Positions 23,808 to 35,918 of a DNA stretch of 64,000 nucleotides are shown one piece after another. Source of the DNA: Persicaria tinctoria (lineage: Eukaryota; Streptophyta; Magnoliopsida; Caryophyllales; Polygonaceae). Position 1 is the stretch's first letter, and every line of letters begins with the position of its first letter. Under the pieces are notes generated by a model that saw only the letters and a program-made list of their open reading frames with translations, did not search any database and was not told the DNA's origin. The stretch is from assembly GCA_037127255.1 (NCBI GenBank), contig JBANSL010000010.1, forward strand, positions 32,671,120 to 32,735,119, written 5' to 3'. The position numbers and the translations under genes are program-made.

Positions 23808-26800
23808 CTACAAGCCAAGAGCATCCTTGCGGATGAGACTGCGGAGCAGAGAGTCGTCAGGAATAAGTGCATCATAGAAAGCAATGGACAAATGCGATAA
23901 ACGGTCCGCTACCTGGTTTGCCTCCCGAAAGACGTGACGAATCTCAACCGAAGCAAAGAAGCCCAGCGAGACTAGACTGTCCGAGACATAGACTGTCCGA
24001 GACAATCATTTCAGAGTCTCCAGTAGGCTTCCCAAGACCTTAGACTGTTAATTATGGTTAGGTTATCACCTTCTATTACAAGATTAGGGATGTTGAGTTC
24101 TTTTGCCGCTGTGATTCCTTCCCAAAGCCCTAAGCCCTCAGAACAGGCCACGGAGGGGAAAGGGTATGGGCCAACGCCACAAAAGATAGGAACTCCTCTG
24201 CAATCCCGTAGAATGAATCCATAGGATCCCTGGGCAGAAGGAGATAGTGCGCCATCAAAGTTCAGTTTATAAGCTCCCGGGTGTGGGGGCTTCCATTTTT
24301 CACTTTTTCTTTTTTTTCTCCTGTGTTATAATTTTATCGCTTTTGACTGTTGGGTTATCAACTGGGTCATCAATGTTTTTGGACAAATTCCACAAAGAAG
24401 TTTGATCTCTTGTGAAAGAAACAATACATCTTATATCCGGCTTTATGTTATCAAATAGTGTTTTGTTGCAAAAGTACCATATTCCCCACCAAGCAAAGGC
24501 AATTTTGGCAAATTTGTGTTCCAATAGTTTCTTTAATATCCTGGAGTGTTTGATTTATGTCATTTCCTTTCAAGAAGCATCCATTGATCTTAATGAAGGA
24601 AGTTGAGTCAATTGATATGAGTGTTTCTCTGGTGATTGGGCAACTCCACAGTAGATGGTGTAGATCCTCATAGTGAGAGTCACAATGTGGGCAGTTTGTG
24701 GGTATTCCCAGATGGCGGGAAGCTAATTTGACTGTAGTGGGTATGCCATTCCGTGAGATTTTCCAAAGGAATGTTTTTATTTTTGGTGAGATGTCGAGAT
24801 TCCAAATCCACCGCATATCCGATTTTCGGTGATGTTTCATATAGTTGATCATATCCATGGCTGACTTGGTAGAGAATCAGCCATTCCTGCTCCATTTCCA
24901 GTATAATCTATCCATGTGTATGTTCCGTGGGATTGGTGTAGCTTTTATGGATTCTATTACTGCGTTGGGTAAGATGTGTTGTAGCGAGGTATTTATTTTA
25001 TCATGGTCCCATGTTTTGTCCGCTTTAATAAAATGATTAACTTTGATATTGATGTCAGGATGGTGTTGGCTAGATAATATATTAATGAGAGGTTCAGTAC
25101 CTGTCCAAAGGTCAGTCCAGAAGTTGATATTTTTACCATCACCAATGGTCCAACGGATACCAGCCTTGAACAAAGGGATTAACTTTGTTAGTTGAGTCCA
25201 TTGCCAGGATGAGCCACCTTTTTTTTGATATTGCAGAATGTCTTTTTGTTTGAGGTATTTTTCTTTTATTATGGTTACCCAGGGGTTCTGGGGTTCTTCT
25301 AGGATTTTCCAAATAAGTTTCAGCTGTAATGCTTTGTTCATGTCTTCCGAGTTTCTAATTCCCAAACCCCCGTTGTCTTTAGTCTTACAGATATCAAACC
25401 AGCTGATTAAAGGTTTGTGTCTTGGTCCTTTGTTCCATAAGAAATTCCTATTTATTTTATCGAGTTCTTTGTGTATTGATTTTGGCAACAGAAAGCATTG
25501 CATCAAATGTAATGGTTTTGCAGATAGAGTTGACTTGATGAGAGTACATCGTCCAGCTTGCGAAAGGCAGTTTGCCTTCCAACGATGAAGCTGTGATTTT
25601 GTGTTTGATAATAAGTCTCCGAAGTCTTCTTTAGTCGGTCGACCGCATATAATTGGGCAACCCAAATAGTTACCCAAGTTCGTCGTGTACCCGATTTCTA
25701 GTTCATTTTGTATAAGAGTCTTTTGTCTTGTTTCCACATTTAAAGAGGTTTGAAAGTGCGATTTATGCCTATTAACTCTTTGTCCGGACAAAGATGTGTA
25801 TTCCTTTAGTATTTTATTGATTTGGTTGCAAGCTGTCTGAGTAGCTAAGGCAAAGGGTCTCCCTGTCGCAGTCCACACTATGGGTAAAACATATCTATCG
25901 GTTCGTTGTTTACTAGGACCGAGTATGAAACTTTAGTTATACATTCCCTGATCCAGCCAGAGAATTGGTTTGAGAACCCAAATTTTGTGAGTGTTGTTAG
26001 TAAAAAATTCCAGTCAACCAAATCAAAAGCTTTTTCCATGTCGAGTTTAACTGCCATCCATCCTAAGTTTCCTTTTTTCTTGGTGAAGGAGTGAAAGATT
26101 TCATTGGCTATTAATATGTTGTCTTGCATGGATCTGCCGGATGAGAATGCACTTTGTAAAGGGTTAATGATCTTAGGAATAATTTTTTTAAGTCGTGCCG
26201 CCAGAATCTTCGAGATTATCTTATAGGTTGTGGAACATAGACTTATGGGTCTGTAGTGGGATGTCGTAGTCGGATCCTCACACTTTGGGATTATGGCTAT
26301 GAAAGTGTGGTTTGTTTGTTTTAGGATTCGTCCGCTTAGAAAAAAGCTTTTGACAGCTTTGACCACCGCAGGTTCAATGATATACCAGTACTTTTTGAAA
26401 AAACCAGCTGGAAACCCATCGGGGCCAGGTGACTTGTCATTAGCTAGGCTAAAAACTGCATTTTTAATTTCCGAGTTGGAGACTTGCCTTGTTAGCCAGT
26501 CATTGTCTTCCATTGTGAGTTCGGTATTGATATTGTTTAGTAAGTTGCTTGGTATGTGCTGTCTTGGTTGTAGGGTATATCGCTTGGCAAAATCCACCTT
26601 AATGTGTTCCCTTATGTCCTTTTCATTCCTTAAGGTTACCCCGTCAGCAGATTGAATCGTCCTTATTATATTTTTATTACGACGTCCAGTTGCTATTCTG
26701 TGGAAGTACTTTGTGTTAGCATCGTTCAACTTGATATGTGTTTTTTTTGCTCGTTGGCCCCAATATTTTTGCTGATAATTTAGTAGTGAGGCATGTTTGG

Positions 26801-27812
26801 TAGTGAGCCTACTTATTTTGCTCTCTATAGTGCGGTCATATGTGATGCATAGTCTTGCTTGTAGGTTCTGTAGCTCGGTTTCTACTTGGGTAATTTGGCG
26901 AAAAATATTGCCAAAGGTAACCTTACTCCATAATTTACTCTTCTTTTTTACCTCATGTAGTTTTTTGGCTAGTTTGTACATTTGGGATCCCGAGGGGTTG
27001 ATACGCCAAGCATTCCGAATAAGTGCTTCATAGTCAGTTCTTGTGGTCCATGCCATTTCAAACTTAAATGGTTGTAGCTTTGGTTTTTGATTTTCCATCA
27101 ATTCTAGTGTGATCTGTGCATGATCCGATTTTATAATTGCATGTGTTTTTGTGTAAAGATTAGGAAATTGTTGCATAAGATTGTAGCTTACCAAGGCTCT
27201 ATCTAATTTTTCAAATATATTGTCAGGTCCTTTTTCCTTTTTCCTCCAAGTGTATTTGTTTCCACAAGTCGGGGCATCTATCAGGTTATATGTTGTAATG
27301 ATATCATTAAGTCGTCTAAATCTATTCATAGTTGGAGGATTTCCTCCTAATTTATCAGCTGGTTCTAGAATCTCATTCAAGTCTCCCATTATTATTAAGG
27401 GTCCATTAATGTTTCTTATAGTAGAGGAAAAAGAAGACCAGAAAGCGTCCTTCTCACCCTCATGTGGTGTAGCATAAACAAAAAGAATCTCAATTATTAC
27501 ATTGAGTGCATTGTTACTGTAAGTTGCATGTATTGTTCTATTGTCCGAGTTCTTGACCGTAAAGGTTTCATTTTGGAAGTGGGACTCCTTTCATAGGAGA
27601 CAGAGACCACCTGATAGACCAGTAGAGGGACAGAAGTGCATTTTAACAAAACCCGGTTTCCGCCAACAATTGTCCGGTGGCGGATTTTGAAGTTTCGTTT
27701 CTGCTAGCATGAGAATTTTAATATGGTCTGTTCTCGTGGTTGATTCAATGTGGGTCCACGGATTCTTCTTATTAAGGCCTCTTACATTCCAGAAACTAAA
27801 TTTCATTGTCAC
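23808..27812 (-). pseudogene. LINE-2 ORF2 (broken; FADD box deleted)
   Basis: It starts FSFWNVRGLNKKNPW (endonuclease) and continues in the same frame through MGDLNEILEPADKLGG. The frame is cut by TGA at 27591-27593, where LINE-1 has Trp in GGLCFIWKD. Reverse transcriptase has KSPGPDGFPAGFFKKYW, RPISLCSTTYKIISK and LDMEKAFDLVDW, and reaches GLRQGDPL. It then jumps to ALATQTACNQI, lacking roughly 59 residues that in LINE-1 include FADD. A second TGA (about 24880) again replaces Trp (NG-stop-FSTKSA against SGWFTTKSA). Zinc-binding (CPHCDSHYEDLHHLLWSC) and RNase H (REANQVADRLSH, RKDALGL) remnants follow after a frameshift. Confidence 0.9.
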
Positions 27813-27819
27813 TAATGTT

Positions 27820-29937
27820 TTAAAAGGGGGTTATCTCTTGGGTCCAAAGCCTTAGAGGCCGAGTTTGAGGTTTTAGGTTTTTAAGCACTTTCGTGTTTGC
27901 CAGAGCATGTTTTTTGTATAGAGAGTATTCATTTTGATAGAATTCAATATCGATCATGGTATAGAAAGATAAAGGCGGCCATGGAGATTCTAAATGCTTA
28001 AGGTTGTAAACCTCAGTTGTCGAGTCAATAGTGTAGTAGTACCGTTTGCAAGTATCTAAGAAATTAATCATAGAAACAAAGTAAAGGAAGCAGCAGTTCT
28101 GCGTGGGATTTATATGCATGAGTAGATTGATTTTGCCTGTGATGAGATAAGGTACCGAGAAAAGCAATAGAGAGTCCCAAAAATCAGATAAACTAAAGGT
28201 TATAACATTAGTATAGCTAGAGCAAAGAAGGTTTGCAGTCTTCCAGCAATGGTAAGGTATAAATCTTGTTTGCATCTTCAAATAGAGCTTTAAATTTAAG
28301 TGCGCAGGTACATTATAATCCAAGACAGAATTTCCTTGACCTTGGGTGTCAACTTTGTTTTGCCTTTTTTGATCCTTGATGAAGGCCAAGATGCAAATTA
28401 CAAAGGAATCAAAGGCACAAATCAAGAAAGCAAAGCAAGAGGAGTTTGTGATGGATAACTTAGATCTGTGCACTAATGCATAAATGGTGGAGTGGTTGAG
28501 TTTAACTGCAGGGCTGCTAGCAGCATTGCTACCAAAACAAGACACCCTCTGGTATAGCTGTAAACCAAATTGAGAATTTAAGTGCTCAGGAGAGAGACTC
28601 TCATGGGGGTAATTAGTATAGAAGTAGTTGTGTGTAATATAAATCCAAAAGGGCTGCAAAGATTCAGAACATATACAACTTAGTTGATTACGATGTAGAA
28701 GATTAATCAAGGTATTATGAGTCACACAAGTTAAAATATTTTCATCATGTAAAGTATTAATAGTTAAAACAATCATGTCTTTGAATTTGAGATAATCAAG
28801 TCTATAGATCAAGCAGAAGTATAGATAATCATAATTGACCTCCCACACATCAAGGAGCTCAAGAGGGTCAAAGGATCGGATTTCAAACCAATGGTTAGGT
28901 AGTTCTAGCAGTTGTATATCCCCAAAGAGGCCTTTCCAATCGTTTGTGAGTTTGGTTTCAAGTTTTTGGAATTCTATTGAAGCATCAAAGGCCCAATCAT
29001 AGAGGATAACCTTGGTATCAAATCTGTATTTGGGTTGATAGTCTTGTAGTTGGGTGTAGGAAGAGTTGAGATCTAGCTTCCCTTTGCCCTTATCACCCCT
29101 GGGTGATTTGGAGGGTGTGGTGCGTTTTTGGGTGTTGCCCGCAGGCTTCGCAGAAAGTTGGGTGTTTGTGGGGTTCGGTAGAGCCTCAGAGAGACCCCCC
29201 TCCCCGTGTGCTTTCTTAGTTATACAGAGCGGAGATGGAGCATTGTGATTAGAGTCTAGATTTACCATCAAATAAGAGTATATCACAAATCTATTAAAGA
29301 TAATCTTGGAGTAATAAGGTTCAAATATATAGATCGAACACAAATGTCAAATGGGGGTAGACTTGAATTGGGTGACTCCATTAGGAGTATTGCTTGAGTG
29401 GGTGTCTCCGCTAGGCTTCCCAGTAGGTGTCAGATTAGGTAAATGAACACAAGTAAATGTGTACCGATGGAGCGAAGGTAAGGGAAGAACATACCAGTGG
29501 AGAGGATGAACCATCACCCAACGAAGAAGGTGATGAAGATCACGAGAGGTAGCCTGGAAGTCATCAGGCGAACACCGAAGAGCCAGAACCTTTGAGGACG
29601 CCGAGCACCCCAGACTTGCAAGTGCCGCTACCACCCAAAAGTGGACTATCAGCAGGCCAATGAAGCTCCGAATGATACGATAATACTTCAACGATATCTT
29701 CCTCGGACGACATTTAATTTGCCCCTTTCTTTGAATTTTTCGAAATTGGTAGAGACTTTGATAGAGTTTTGGCCTGTGGACTCTGAAATTACCCTCGAAT
29801 TTTGATTCAGAAGAGCTTAAGATCATCGATTGGAAGAAGAATTCAAAAGAAACCCTTTCAATTGGGTCTGATTGAAGGAGAAAGTCATCTTGCTTTTGGT
29901 TTGGAGGGTTTGTGAATGGTTTGGTGGATTCAGGCAT
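27820..29937 (-). pseudogene. LINE-2 ORF1-like frame with one internal stop
   Basis: A single frame runs from ATG at 29937 to the stop at 27820, eight bases before the ORF2 ATG, broken once by TGA at 29347-29349. The part before that stop is 196 codons; the part after it is open for 507. The stretch after the stop has a low-complexity basic region (TQKRTTPSKSPRGDKGKGK). It then turns aromatic and Leu-rich (ILYDWAFDASIEFQKLETKL, RSFDPLELLDVWEVNYDYLY). I find no CCHC knuckle or other known ORF1 domain. Its position directly before ORF2 mirrors the long frame in LINE-1. Whether it is protein-coding is uncertain. Confidence 0.4.
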
Positions 29938-30109
29938 AATCCTTGCAATAGGGATTAAGGAATGAACTGTTCTAAAGAGTGGAGAATCAGGATGAAAAAT
30001 TGACGAGGGTTTTTTCGTGGTTGAGGGTGAGTGTTGGGAGGAGAATTGGGGGCGCGTTCTTTGGCGCGTGTGAAGGTTTTTTCCTTAGGTAGGTGTACGT
30101 GATTATTTT

Positions 30110-30127
30110 GCTTGGTATTGAACTTTT
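30110..30127. repeat. right target-site duplication of LINE-2
   Basis: Exact copy of the 18-mer at 23745-23762. Here it continues into CTTTCATTTATTC, the undisturbed pre-insertion sequence. Confidence 0.93.
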
Positions 30128-30163
30128 CTTTCATTTATTCAACGTTTCTGCAATTTACCCACT

Positions 30164-30642
30164 TTTTTTATTATTTTTTTTATACATTATGCAAACATTT
30201 GGAGCTTGCTACGGGAAACGTAGCAAGCTACCAGGATCATCCTTAAGGATGATGGAGTACATATCCATATTAAGAGATGATGTAGCTCTAATACAATCGA
30301 TACCTTTTCTAGTTATGAAGTCAGCTACATTGTTAGCTTCTCTATAACAATGACTAAATTGAATGTGATCAAAATCTTTAGCCATAAGTATAATCTTCTC
30401 AACTTGATGGATAACTTCCCACGGAATGTTGATTTTCTTGTTTATTGTCTTGATGATTGTCTGATTGTCGCTTTCAAAGATAACTTTTCGGATTCCTCTT
30501 CTGATTGCATGTTGCATGCCTACTTTGCTTCTGCTTCTGTCACTAAAATCGAACATTTTGATGTATTTTGAAAGAATACATCTAATAAACCACTCTCAGA
30601 GTCACGAACAACTCCTCCACTAGTGGATGGTCCTGTGCTACG
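30164..30642 (-). pseudogene. LINE RNase H remnant
   Basis: Minus-strand sequence reads GPSTSGGVVRDSESGLLDVF, then after a frameshift QHAIRRGIRKVIFESDNQTI and HCYREANNVADFITRKGID. This is the plant LINE RNase H fold signature. The T-rich stretch at about 30164-30180 may be the complement of its tail. It is a 5'-truncated LINE independent of LINE-2: it lies outside the LINE-2 target duplication. Confidence 0.8.
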
Positions 30643-30713
30643 CACATGTTTATCTTGTAAAAAAAAAAAAATTTGATATTATATATTCCACTAGTGGATG
30701 GTCCTGTGCTACG
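30617..30713. repeat. 26-bp direct repeats around a 45-bp A-rich insert
   Basis: A 26-mer starting CCACTAGTGGATGGTCC occurs at 30617-30642 and 30688-30713. The first copy is part of the RNase H coding remnant. The 45 bp between them (30643-30687) contain TTATCTTGT followed by 13 A. The arrangement resembles a very short poly(A)-tailed retro-insertion with a long target duplication, or a repair-generated duplication. Confidence 0.8.
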
Positions 30714-30778
30714 GACCTCTAGTCGCCTATCCGGTCCCCTCCACCAGTTTCGACGACCTCTAGTCGCCTATCCGGTCC
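30714..30778 (+). repeat. tandem repeat at the 5' end of the RTE-type LINE
   Basis: GACCTCTAGTCGCCTATCCG (plus GTCC) occurs at 30714-30737 and 30755-30778. The GC-rich sequence that follows continues as the RTE leader, so this is taken as its 5' region. Confidence 0.7.
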
Positions 30779-32051
30779 TCCCCCGCCCTGCCCGGCGCCA
30801 ACCTCCGACCCAACACCCAATCACATCCCCTTCCTCCCGATTTACCCTTACCCCGGTTGCTCCCGATCTAGCCCTAGTCACCGGCGCCACCTGCTCCGTC
30901 ATCCCCACCCTGCCTCCGGCGCAGCCATTCGGAGCCGAAAGTTCCCCCCTCCTCCGTCCCTCCCCTTCCGCACGTCCCCTTTCCCTTCTGGCTCTCTATC
31001 CCTCGCGTCCTCCCTCCTCTTGTCCATCCCTCTCTCTCTCTCTCCCTCGCGTCTCCTCTACCTCCAGCCTCCCTCGCCCCCTTCCCTCCTATCCTCGGCC
31101 CCTCTCTCCATCCTGTCCTCACCCCGGCTTCCTCCAGCCTCCCAGCCCCGGTGGTGGCCCGACCGTCGACCACACACACCCCCACACCCCCTACCCTAAA
31201 ATCCGTCCCTAACACTGGTTTCGGCCGAAAATCTGACCCCGTCCCCATAGGCCGTCCCTAAACCCTAGGCAAGCAGCTCGAGCCCGCCCAAAGTTGTTGG
31301 TGGAGGTACTAGCGACTCATTCGGCGGATTGAAGGACCCGATTTCCCCTTTACGGGGCCAGTAAGCCTTAGTCTTTCCATTCTCCCATTTCAGTTTATTT
31401 GTCCTTTGAGTTTATTGGTTATTGGTCTAGTTCGTTCTGATCCTTGGTTACTTGATCCCTTTGATTCTTGTGAGTTGAGTCTATTGGCTTTAGGTTTATT
31501 TGGTGGATTTGGTGGATTTGCTTGTGTTTCGTTTAGCTTGATCTTGAGTTCTTGTGTGATTTTATCTGTTTGGGTTTTACTGCTTGGTTCTATTTGTCTT
31601 TACTATTGATTTCGGTGTTTGGATTGCCTCACTCTTTTCTTTTCATTTATTTTAGTGCGTGATTCATATTTCATTTAGATTCCTTAGCTTTCCCGCATCC
31701 TATTATTCGTGATTCTCTTCCCCGTTTTCTATATTTTATCTTTTCCGAGGTGCGAACCGTTGTGTGTTCTGTTTTTTTTTGTGCCTCTCTACATTGGATT
31801 GCATAGTTAGATTGTTTGCATGTGCTCTCTTGTTTGTGTGCTCTTCTTGGTTTTAGTGTTGTGCGGTGGGTTGCTTTTATTAGCTTTCTTTCTGCCCTTA
31901 CTTTGTATTTGTGTAACTCTTTTTGTGCCTTGGCCGAGTTCTAGGCTAGTGTGTTGCCTCCTCTTTTTGTCTTTAATCATTCTCGTGTGGTTTTCCTTTC
32001 CCGACCCTATATCTGCTTGTTGGATACGTATGCCTCGTCCAGTGGTCTATT

Positions 32052-32784
32052 AGCCTGTTCAGGGGGTTTCGCAGCCTCGTGGTTCGCATCAAGGTCAAGC
32101 AGGGCGCTCGCAGCCTAAGGCTTCTTCTATACGGTTTGGTTCCTGGAACATTGGGACCCTCACGGGTAAGTCGATTGAGCTATTGAAGATTCCGAAGGCC
32201 AGAAGGATAGACATAGCGTGTATTCAGGAGACTAAGTGGGTGGGGAGTAAGGCTCGCCTCATCGACGGGTGGAAGTTGTGGTACTCGGGACTGGATAGGA
32301 AGAGAAATGGGGTTGGCATTTTGGTTGGGGAGCTCTGGAAGGATCGAGTGGTTAAAGTTGAGAAGGTGAATGACCGTCTGATGGCACTTAAGCTTGTGTT
32401 GGAGGACTCCTTTCTTCATGTAATTTGTGCATATGCTCCTCAAGTAGGGCGCGGTGCTGAGGAGAAGAGGTTATTTTGGGAAGCTGTTGATTCTTTGGTT
32501 GGGACTATCCCAGAGGCAGAACAGTTTGTGATTGGGGGCGACTTCAATGCTCACATTGTCAAGGACAATGACAGGTACGAAGAGGTTCATGGAGGTTTTA
32601 GCTTCGGCGAGAGAAATGATGGTGGGTCAACATTGTTAGAGTTTGCTGGGGCGTATGGGAGTGTCATATGCAATTCTTGGTTTCCGAAAAGAGATGCTCA
32701 CTTGGTTACGTTTGTCAGCACGGTGGGAAGTTCACAAATTTACTTCTTTCTGGTGCGAAAGGTTGATCTTCGCCTGTGTAGGGA
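32052..32784 (+). pseudogene. RTE LINE open frame, 5' part (endonuclease)
   Basis: APE-type endonuclease of the LINE, which nicks target DNA. Visible motifs: IRFGSWNIGTLTGKS, RRIDIACIQETKWVGSKAR, VICAYAPQ and GGDFNAHI. The frame is open from 32052, just after an in-frame TAG at 32049, and is cut at 32784 by the CACTA insertion in the DLRLCRD segment. The Trp-Asn start and the catalytic Glu of the QETKW motif are intact. Confidence 0.85.
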
Positions 32785-32811
32785 CACTACAGGAAAAATG
32801 GGCCAATTTCG

Positions 32812-33115
32812 ACGCTTTTAATGGCCATTCTCGACACCATAAAACGTCGAAAAAATCTATTTCGACGCTTTAAGAAAGCGTCGGTAATTTTTGCGTCACG
32901 AATGGTCACTAGTCAGTTTCGACGTGAATTTGTGTCGGGACCCATTTCGACGCTTAAAAGCGTCGAGATTGGCATGCCATTTTCGACTCCCTAGAGCGTC
33001 GAAAATGGCTTATTTAATATTTACCTTCCAACCAATCTTGACACCTTATGCTGTCGAAAATGGCTTACGAGTGCTTTATTGTCAGCAATTTTTGACGCCC
33101 TATGGTGTCGAAATT
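32812..33115. repeat. left subterminal repeats of the CACTA element
   Basis: At least nine short motifs of the type TTTCGACGCTTT, AGCGTCGA or TGTCGAAAATGGC in both orientations. These would be the transposase-binding array; binding itself is inferred from the superfamily. Confidence 0.8.
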
Positions 33116-33131
33116 GGCACACACACACACA

Positions 33132-35138
33132 TGATGTCCATGTTTTTTGCCATGTTTTATATCTACTTTTATATCGATTTCTGCATGCATTTCATGCATT
33201 TGGGTTGGATTTATAGAAAATTTATGTAGTTTATGCTTAATTGCCAAATTATAGAGTCTACACTAGTTTTTGTTCAAATTCGCAGAAATCGAACGCACTT
33301 TGGAGCTTAAAGGAAACTCATGAAGAAGCTAAGGATGGTGCAGCTGAAGAAAAGGGCCATTTTTCGACATTCATCATTCTGAGTCAAGTTCTGATGTCTT
33401 CATGAGAGTTGTAGCCCTCGAAAAGAGCGTTCCAACGCATGCTCATATGCATCAATCCGACAAACGAGGACTCAGAAAAGTGCGTTTAAAGAACAGAACG
33501 AGAATCTGAGCACAGAACGAGAAACTGAGCACAGGTCAATATTGACTCATTCTAGTCAATATCGACTCAATCTGGTCGAAAATTCAAAAGTCAAACCGAT
33601 ATGGACTAGAAGCAAGAAGTGAAGAAAAAGGGCAGGTCGATATTGACCTCAGTAAGTCAATATCGACCAAAAATCGACTCAATATCTTCCAAAACCGGGT
33701 CAGAACGGAAAGAAGCTGAAGATTCTACTCGATATCGACTTAACTTAGTCGATATCGACCAAAAATCGACTCGATTTTCATCCCAGGAACAAGAATCGAG
33801 TAGCAAAGGAGATAAGCCGAGAAAAATTACTCGATATCGACATGCCTTGGTCGATATCGACCAACTCACAGCGACGGGTCCGGGTCGATTCCGAGCTTTA
33901 CTTAAAGTTTTATCCCGAATCCGATGGAGATATTTCCGAGAGAAGATTCCGACACATGAAGATTTTAGATATTTATCTTTTTATTTATCCTAAGGGTTGA
34001 ACAATTAATTATCCTAAGGATTTATCTAGTTTTACTTATTTAGATATAATTATTTCTAGTAGAATTATATTTTCTATGGTAGATAGAGATATAGATAGAA
34101 TTTCCTACCTTGATTAGCAAGGATTGGAAGCCTATAAATAAAGCCCATGGGGCTAGTTTTTCATTCATTCAATTCAGAAGCTAGAGAAGTAGTTCACAGA
34201 GAAGTTTTAGGAGTTCGAAGGTTTTAGGGTTTTGGCATTCAACGAGAGTTGAATTGCCGGGATTGTAAAGGCTTTTAATTTAGTTTAATGCAAGTTATTA
34301 TTTTCATACATCAATGTCTGAGGTTGCGATGAAGCGCGAGTAGTCAACCTACTTCTAGGGTTGGGGCGAGCCCGACGATAGCCATGCGTGTCTGAGGTAA
34401 AGATCCGACTGTTATCATGTTTTGATCATCTACTACTTGTTATGTGTTTATTACCCATCTAATGGAGGTCTATGCTAACAACTTGGATTATAAACATAAA
34501 ATCAGTAGAGACAATTAGGGTTTCTTGAAAGAGTTGTCTAATTGTTGGAAAAGGTGAAAGCTTAGTCCTTTGATGCAATTTACATGATTATTTGTTTTAT
34601 TCTTGCCTTATGCATGCCTGGTTATCGTTGTTGCAAACCCCAATCTTGGAAGTCTTTTACATAAAGTTTATTTCGAGAGTCCCAAAGCATTTGTCTTTAC
34701 TTTATTTCGTTTTAGTTTTCTGTCTTCCTCGATATCGACTTGCACTCCTCGATATCGAGTACTGATTCTCGATCCAGATCGTTGTAGCTTCTGTGTGCAG
34801 GTGATCGACAAAGCCAACCCGACATCGACAAGCTTACTCGATCTCGAGTAAGGCTCCTCGATCTCGACCAAAATCGTCGGGAGCTACTACTGCGCTGTGT
34901 TCGACTTGTTCGATCTTCTGTCGACTAACCCTAGTCGAGATCGACAAGCTGTGGTCAACTTCTGTCCGTGAGATTTCTCCGCTGCCGAGGATCCGCTGAC
35001 ACGCTTCCTCGTGGATCGATCCTGACTTTCCACTACTGCATCGGGAGGAAGTCTTGTAATCATTTGCAAGAGACGGAATTTGGTTTGCTTTACTTTAGTC
35101 ATATTTTATATTTGCATTCTCGATTTCCTCCTACAACA
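33132..35138. mobile_element. solo LTR A (TGATGT...CAACA family) inside the CACTA element
   Basis: It begins TGATGTCCATGTTTT and ends CCTCCTACAACA, with ACACA on each side. The ACACA lies in a CA repeat, so the TSD is supportive, not decisive. Collinear with solo LTR B (61849-63786): shared landmarks include GATGAAGCGCGAGTAGTC.. then CCTACTTCTAGGGTTGGG.. GATAGCCATG, and near the end CCGCTGACACGC..CTCGTGGAT and GAGTCTTGTAA-type sequence. It contains paired palindromic boxes of the type GTCGATATCGAC. No internal retrotransposon domain is attached. Confidence 0.75.
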
Positions 35139-35918
35139 ACACACACACACATTTTTATTTTATTTTTATTTTTTTTCTTTCTCCCCTGTTGGCATATATG
35201 TGTATATGTCACTGCTCCATAGAAAAAATAACAAAAGTCTTGGAGAAAACGATTCTTTCATTGAAACATTGTCCAACAAATTCTAAGAAGTTAACAATTA
35301 GAAACTTGGTTTCCACAATATATTAATCATGCATAAGTATCACAACTTAAACTATTTGGATCAACAACGTACAAAAAGTAGTTGAGCTGCAGTTTCAGTT
35401 TGTTTCCCATATGAAAGATAATGTGAGTAGCTAGATGATCTGCTCTATCCTCCATTTTAGGGATCTTTCCTTTGTTTAGTATCAACAACAAAAAGGAGTA
35501 CTTAAGCTCATCCTGGCGATTGCAAAGAACGAGAACCCTATTTCGACCTGAAAGAAACACCAACCATCCAAGGGTCAGATCCACATGAGTTTACTTATTG
35601 CAAAGAACAAGAACTTATTTTCATAAATCAATTTCAAAGAATTTGAGACACATTGATATTTTACATGTAGGAAAGCATGGCCATATGAAAAAACATGGGT
35701 ATCTCACAAAAGGAGGTCTAGAACATAGCAAAAAAAAAAAGTTTGAATTAACAGACCATCCAAGTATTATACTTTTAGTCATTTATGAAGGACATGTGAG
35801 CAGTGTGGCTGGTTTCTTGGTTCTTAACATAATCCCATAATTCCCCTATTTCATTCGAATAATCTGTGATCCTTTTATTTTCATTTCTTGGTTCTTAACA
35901 AAACCGAGCTAGTGGACA

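Larger units (their letters stand above)
23763..30109 (-). mobile_element. LINE-2: full-length but defective L1-type LINE
   Basis: A 6.35-kb non-LTR retrotransposon on the minus strand, bounded by an exact 18-bp target duplication. The tail is the T run at 23763-23769 on the plus strand. On the minus strand it reads: 5' leader and ORF1-like frame (29937 to 27820), then ORF2 (27812 to about 23808). ORF2 has premature stops, a frameshift near 24450-24520 and a deletion that removes the reverse transcriptase FADD box. It cannot be autonomous. Confidence 0.93.

Noticed and set aside
30673..31248. Long ORFs on both strands in GC-rich sequence
   Set aside because: Both are Pro/Ser/Arg-rich by base composition and lie in the leader of the RTE LINE; no domain is visible.
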